Notes under the pieces: generated by a model
What the model saw: only the letters and a program-made list of their open reading frames with translations
The model's database searches: none
Told to the model about the DNA's origin: nothing
Shown: positions 60,905-64,000 of the stretch, piece after piece
Numbering within the stretch: position 1 is the stretch's first letter
Layout of the letters: every line of letters begins with the position of its first letter
Program-made: the position numbers and the translations under genes
Assembly: GCA_038373885.1 (NCBI GenBank)
Contig: JAWZYV010016579.1
Coordinates: forward strand, 310,001-374,000
Direction: 5' to 3'
Source of the DNA: Cheiracanthium punctorium
Lineage: Eukaryota > Arthropoda > Arachnida > Araneae > Cheiracanthiidae
DNA length: 64,000 nucleotides

Positions 60905-63900
60905 GAGAAAAAAAAAATAACTCTTCAATTTATCTATAGTTCATATTTAAAAAGTTCCAATTTTTATTGCATTCTTTTAAGGATATAGGAAAATAAAGTA
61001 AGAAAGAAAACTTCTGAAGAGGACGTTGCTAAAAATGACTATTTGTAATTACACACAGTATTTCCAGATTGGCATGGTAATTAAATTACCCAAAAGTGTC
61101 CTAATGTTATTTGCATGTTTTTTTAAACCTGTATTTTATTTATTAATTTATTTTTTATTTATTTTTAAACTGATCTGAGCCTGATATAACTCTTTTACAA
61201 TTTGAATAAATAATAAAAAAAAATCCTTAAAATTTAACTTTTTCATAAGATCTTTCAAAAATTCATTCAAACAACATTACTGCAAAATTAAATATTCCAT
61301 TTACATGAGAGTTATACTTATTAGTGGTACGTAAAAATTACGCATAATTTTTAATAGCAACATTTTTGCTAGCCATGTACACAATTATTAATTATTAAGC
61401 TTCTATTGGATGTGAAATCCCCCCCCTTCCTCCCGACTTATCATGCAAGAATATACCTTTACCTCAAGAATAAATAAACATAAGAAATATGTAAATGTTT
61501 CTGTTTACAAAATTAAGTATTCAACAAACCCCTTGGCAGAATAATTTGTAGAACAAGCGAATCATCACCTTAAGTTGTTTTTTTTTTTTTTTTTTTTTTT
61601 TTTTTAGCTTTGGGAAGGGGAGAAAAATCGAAAATTATATTTGTAGATGCAAAATAATTCCTCTTTTATCCAGTACAGAGCAATAAGAAATGTGCATTAT
61701 CTTTTGATTCGTGTTCTTGCTTTCTGAAATGCATAACAGTATGAATGAGAAAAAATAAATACAGTTTGGGTACTTAGATTTCTCTAAATGGACTATCCAA
61801 TAACAAGCCCCACGTAACGAATTGCAGTGAAAGTCCAATGAGCGGTACCTTATTGAAAGCCTTAAAATATCGCGAAACATTCAAAGACAATAGGAATAGG
61901 AAGGATTCACCTAGGTCAGAAGCAAACCACTACGCAGTCAAGATACTAAAAGGAACCATTGTTCACCAACACGATATGCCCATCATGTTGTCTATTTACT
62001 GCACCTGAGATCGCTCCACACCGCTTATTTGCATTCAGAAGGAGCGAATAATGAAAAAGGAGCATTAAAAAAAAAGTAAATAGCACCCTTAACAAGACGT
62101 TAACAAGAAAGGTCTCAAGACAGAGACAACTCGGCGAGAGATGAGCGAGTGAAACAAAAAGCAAGAAATCGTCCCGTCACAAGACGAGAAAAGGGGCGTA
62201 CCTCGAACCCGCGGGTCACAAAGCAATGACAACAATTACCTGCGACCAACCCGGATGCAAGGTACCAGCAGAGGACACTTAAAGCAGCGCGTAAGCGAAG
62301 GTGCGTGACAATTTTGAGCTACTGTTCTGCGCCGAAGGGTCCGATATTATCGCTTGGATATTATTTCGCCCTCCCCTGCCGACTGCTTTTGCTTTCCCAC
62401 TTATCATGCAAAGGAGCGTGTTTCCATACCAAGAGGACGATCTCGTTTGCCAGCGATGTCCCAAGTCGGAAAAAAAGAGACGCCGCGGTGTCTAAGAGAT
62501 GAGTGATATCCACGAACATGTTTAGTTTCGGATAAATGCACACCTTGATGCATAAGGCACAACCCCCTTCGTTTACGACCATGGAAATAGCGTTAACAAG
62601 GTCTTGGTATCACTCAACGGTGAAGGGGAAAATCCTTTTTATTTTGTTCTTCAGACTCAAAGATACCACAGCAGGGGGAAGCGACGGAAGATTTCCCTGA
62701 GGACAGATGCCTAATCTATTTGTGTACGTACACATTATCTCTCTCAATTACAAAACAAATAGATAAAGTAGAGATACATATTAGAGTAAGTAAACTTATA
62801 CAAAATGAGGTAGAGGAATATTGCAGTTGCATTACAAATAAGTACAAGATGACTGACATGCATTGACGTGAAGTTCTGATGAAGACCATTGTGCCTCAGA
62901 AATAATTAAAAACGTAATTTTGACTTTATTTTTATGATTAGTGCGCTTTACATGTGTCGCGCTGTGCTTTGTTTTACTTTCTGGATTGCTTTAATATAGA
63001 TATGCTGGTAATAAATAAAAATCTTTCTTTTTATAATGTCCGTTTAAATATACTATTTCTTTAATCCTTGGCATAGAAGGAAGGGATGAAAAAGATGTCA
63101 TTTTTTAACACGTCCTATTACGCTGCTTAACAGTTAATCAACACTTTAGAAAATTCTTGAATTTAATTTTTGTTCTACAAATGAAAACTTATCTTTTATC
63201 CGAAATTATTACGAACTTTAGACGTGGGATTTCCTCACTTCTTCAGCCATGGAGAAATTCAGAAACAGAAAATTTTAAGTGGATTATCTCTACTAAAAAA
63301 TGTCTACTGAAGTTATAAGCACAAGTGGATATTTACGCATTCCTCTTTTTATATGGAAAGAGTTGTGTTGATTCTGACTCTTGATTGTCCATAAATCAAG
63401 AGATGGATTTATGAACAATCAAGGCTGTATGTCAGTAATACCAAGGTGCTTCTCAGATCAATACAGTGAGCTTATAGAGATTAGTTCTGAAAATTTTTTA
63501 ATGCAGTGCCACGATACTGTTGGAAAAGGACAAACAGTGACACCGAAGAAGCCATCATTACTTGTGTATGGCAATAGCTGTAATGCAAAACAAAGATAGC
63601 GATATCTATTTGTTTAAAAATGGTCTTTGAACTATTGATATAAATCATGCATTAGTACTCCTTTCAAACATTTATTTTATCATTCTTGAACGCTGTTTCT
63701 AATGCTTAAACCTATGCCATGCATTACAAAATTAACCTTATTTTTCGAACTGGCCAATCGTCTCTTGGCTGACTGATACTAATCAGCCTTCAAAGGACGA
63801 TTCTGTGATTGACTATCACTCAGCATCTCGCTCTAAACCGGATAAACAACTTGTGTGTCACTTATTTCGCTTTATTAAACTGTCTTTTACGCCTGATTAC

Positions 63901-64000
63901 TCTGGTGGGCGAAATCGGAGACGGTGTTCAAAGACAAATTTTGTGACAACCTCATTTACTGATTGCAGTGAAAAATGGTGCTATTTTCGATCTTAAATAA
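60905..64000. other. AT-rich then GC-balanced DNA, no gene supported
   Basis: A 28-base T run lies at 61578-61605. From about 61900 to 62700 the composition is balanced, with overlapping open frames on both strands (62279-62582). None matches a known family, so I treat them as shadows of composition. That block includes TTATCATGCAAAGGAGCG (octamer/SOX-like) and could be regulatory, without proof. Frames at 63381-63599 and 63805-63996 are unmatched. Confidence 0.45.

Overview
The window is AT-rich eukaryotic nuclear DNA with long A/T and C/G homopolymers, microsatellites and many transposon relics. No host protein-coding gene, rRNA or functional tRNA gene could be supported. Most stop-free stretches are short, lack splice-site support and match no family I recognise. 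The mix of piggyBac, Tc1/mariner, hAT, Helitron, Penelope-like and tRNA-derived SINE relics fits an invertebrate, most likely an arthropod and perhaps an arachnid. That placement is inference from repeat style, not proof. The window reads as a large intron or intergenic block.

Layout. 1-9022: mostly unique AT-rich DNA with a SINE tail fragment, a probable MITE and a 16-bp tandem triplet. 9023-11677: a non-autonomous hAT-like element carrying a nested hAT MITE and two SINEs, one inside the other, each with its own target duplication. 12573-12770: another SINE. 14245-14650 and 19768-20150: two old copies of a dispersed repeat. 20366-21986: a non-autonomous Helitron whose body is nine units of a ~156-bp satellite. 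22748-22969: a MITE with long inverted repeats. 27675-27862 and 37926-38101: two inverted copies of a G/C-tract MITE. 31290-31611: two hAT MITEs. 32756-33149, 38471-38880 and 39112-39271: further MITE-like elements. 43889-44621 and 48414-49104: two large foldback elements. 44756-46566: second copy of the 9-kb hAT-like element. 46862-47390: a piggyBac-type MITE. 50061-50873: a complete-ended but internally deleted Tc1 element. 52354-52529: a hAT MITE with a perfect 8-bp duplication. 56785-58861: a Penelope-like reverse transcriptase relic with two hairpins downstream. 59206-60904: a decayed piggyBac element with doubled end modules.

Three relics still show recognisable protein: the reverse transcriptase (+ strand, one frameshift), the piggyBac transposase (+ strand, 5' part lost, catalytic Asp replaced, in-frame stop) and the Tc1 transposase (- strand, several stops, middle deleted). 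None looks able to make a working enzyme. The non-autonomous elements would have needed transposases from elsewhere. Several GC-balanced islands rich in homeodomain-, TALE- or SOX-like motifs are flagged as weak candidate regulatory DNA. Coordinates of repeat edges come from reading by eye and may be off by a few bases.
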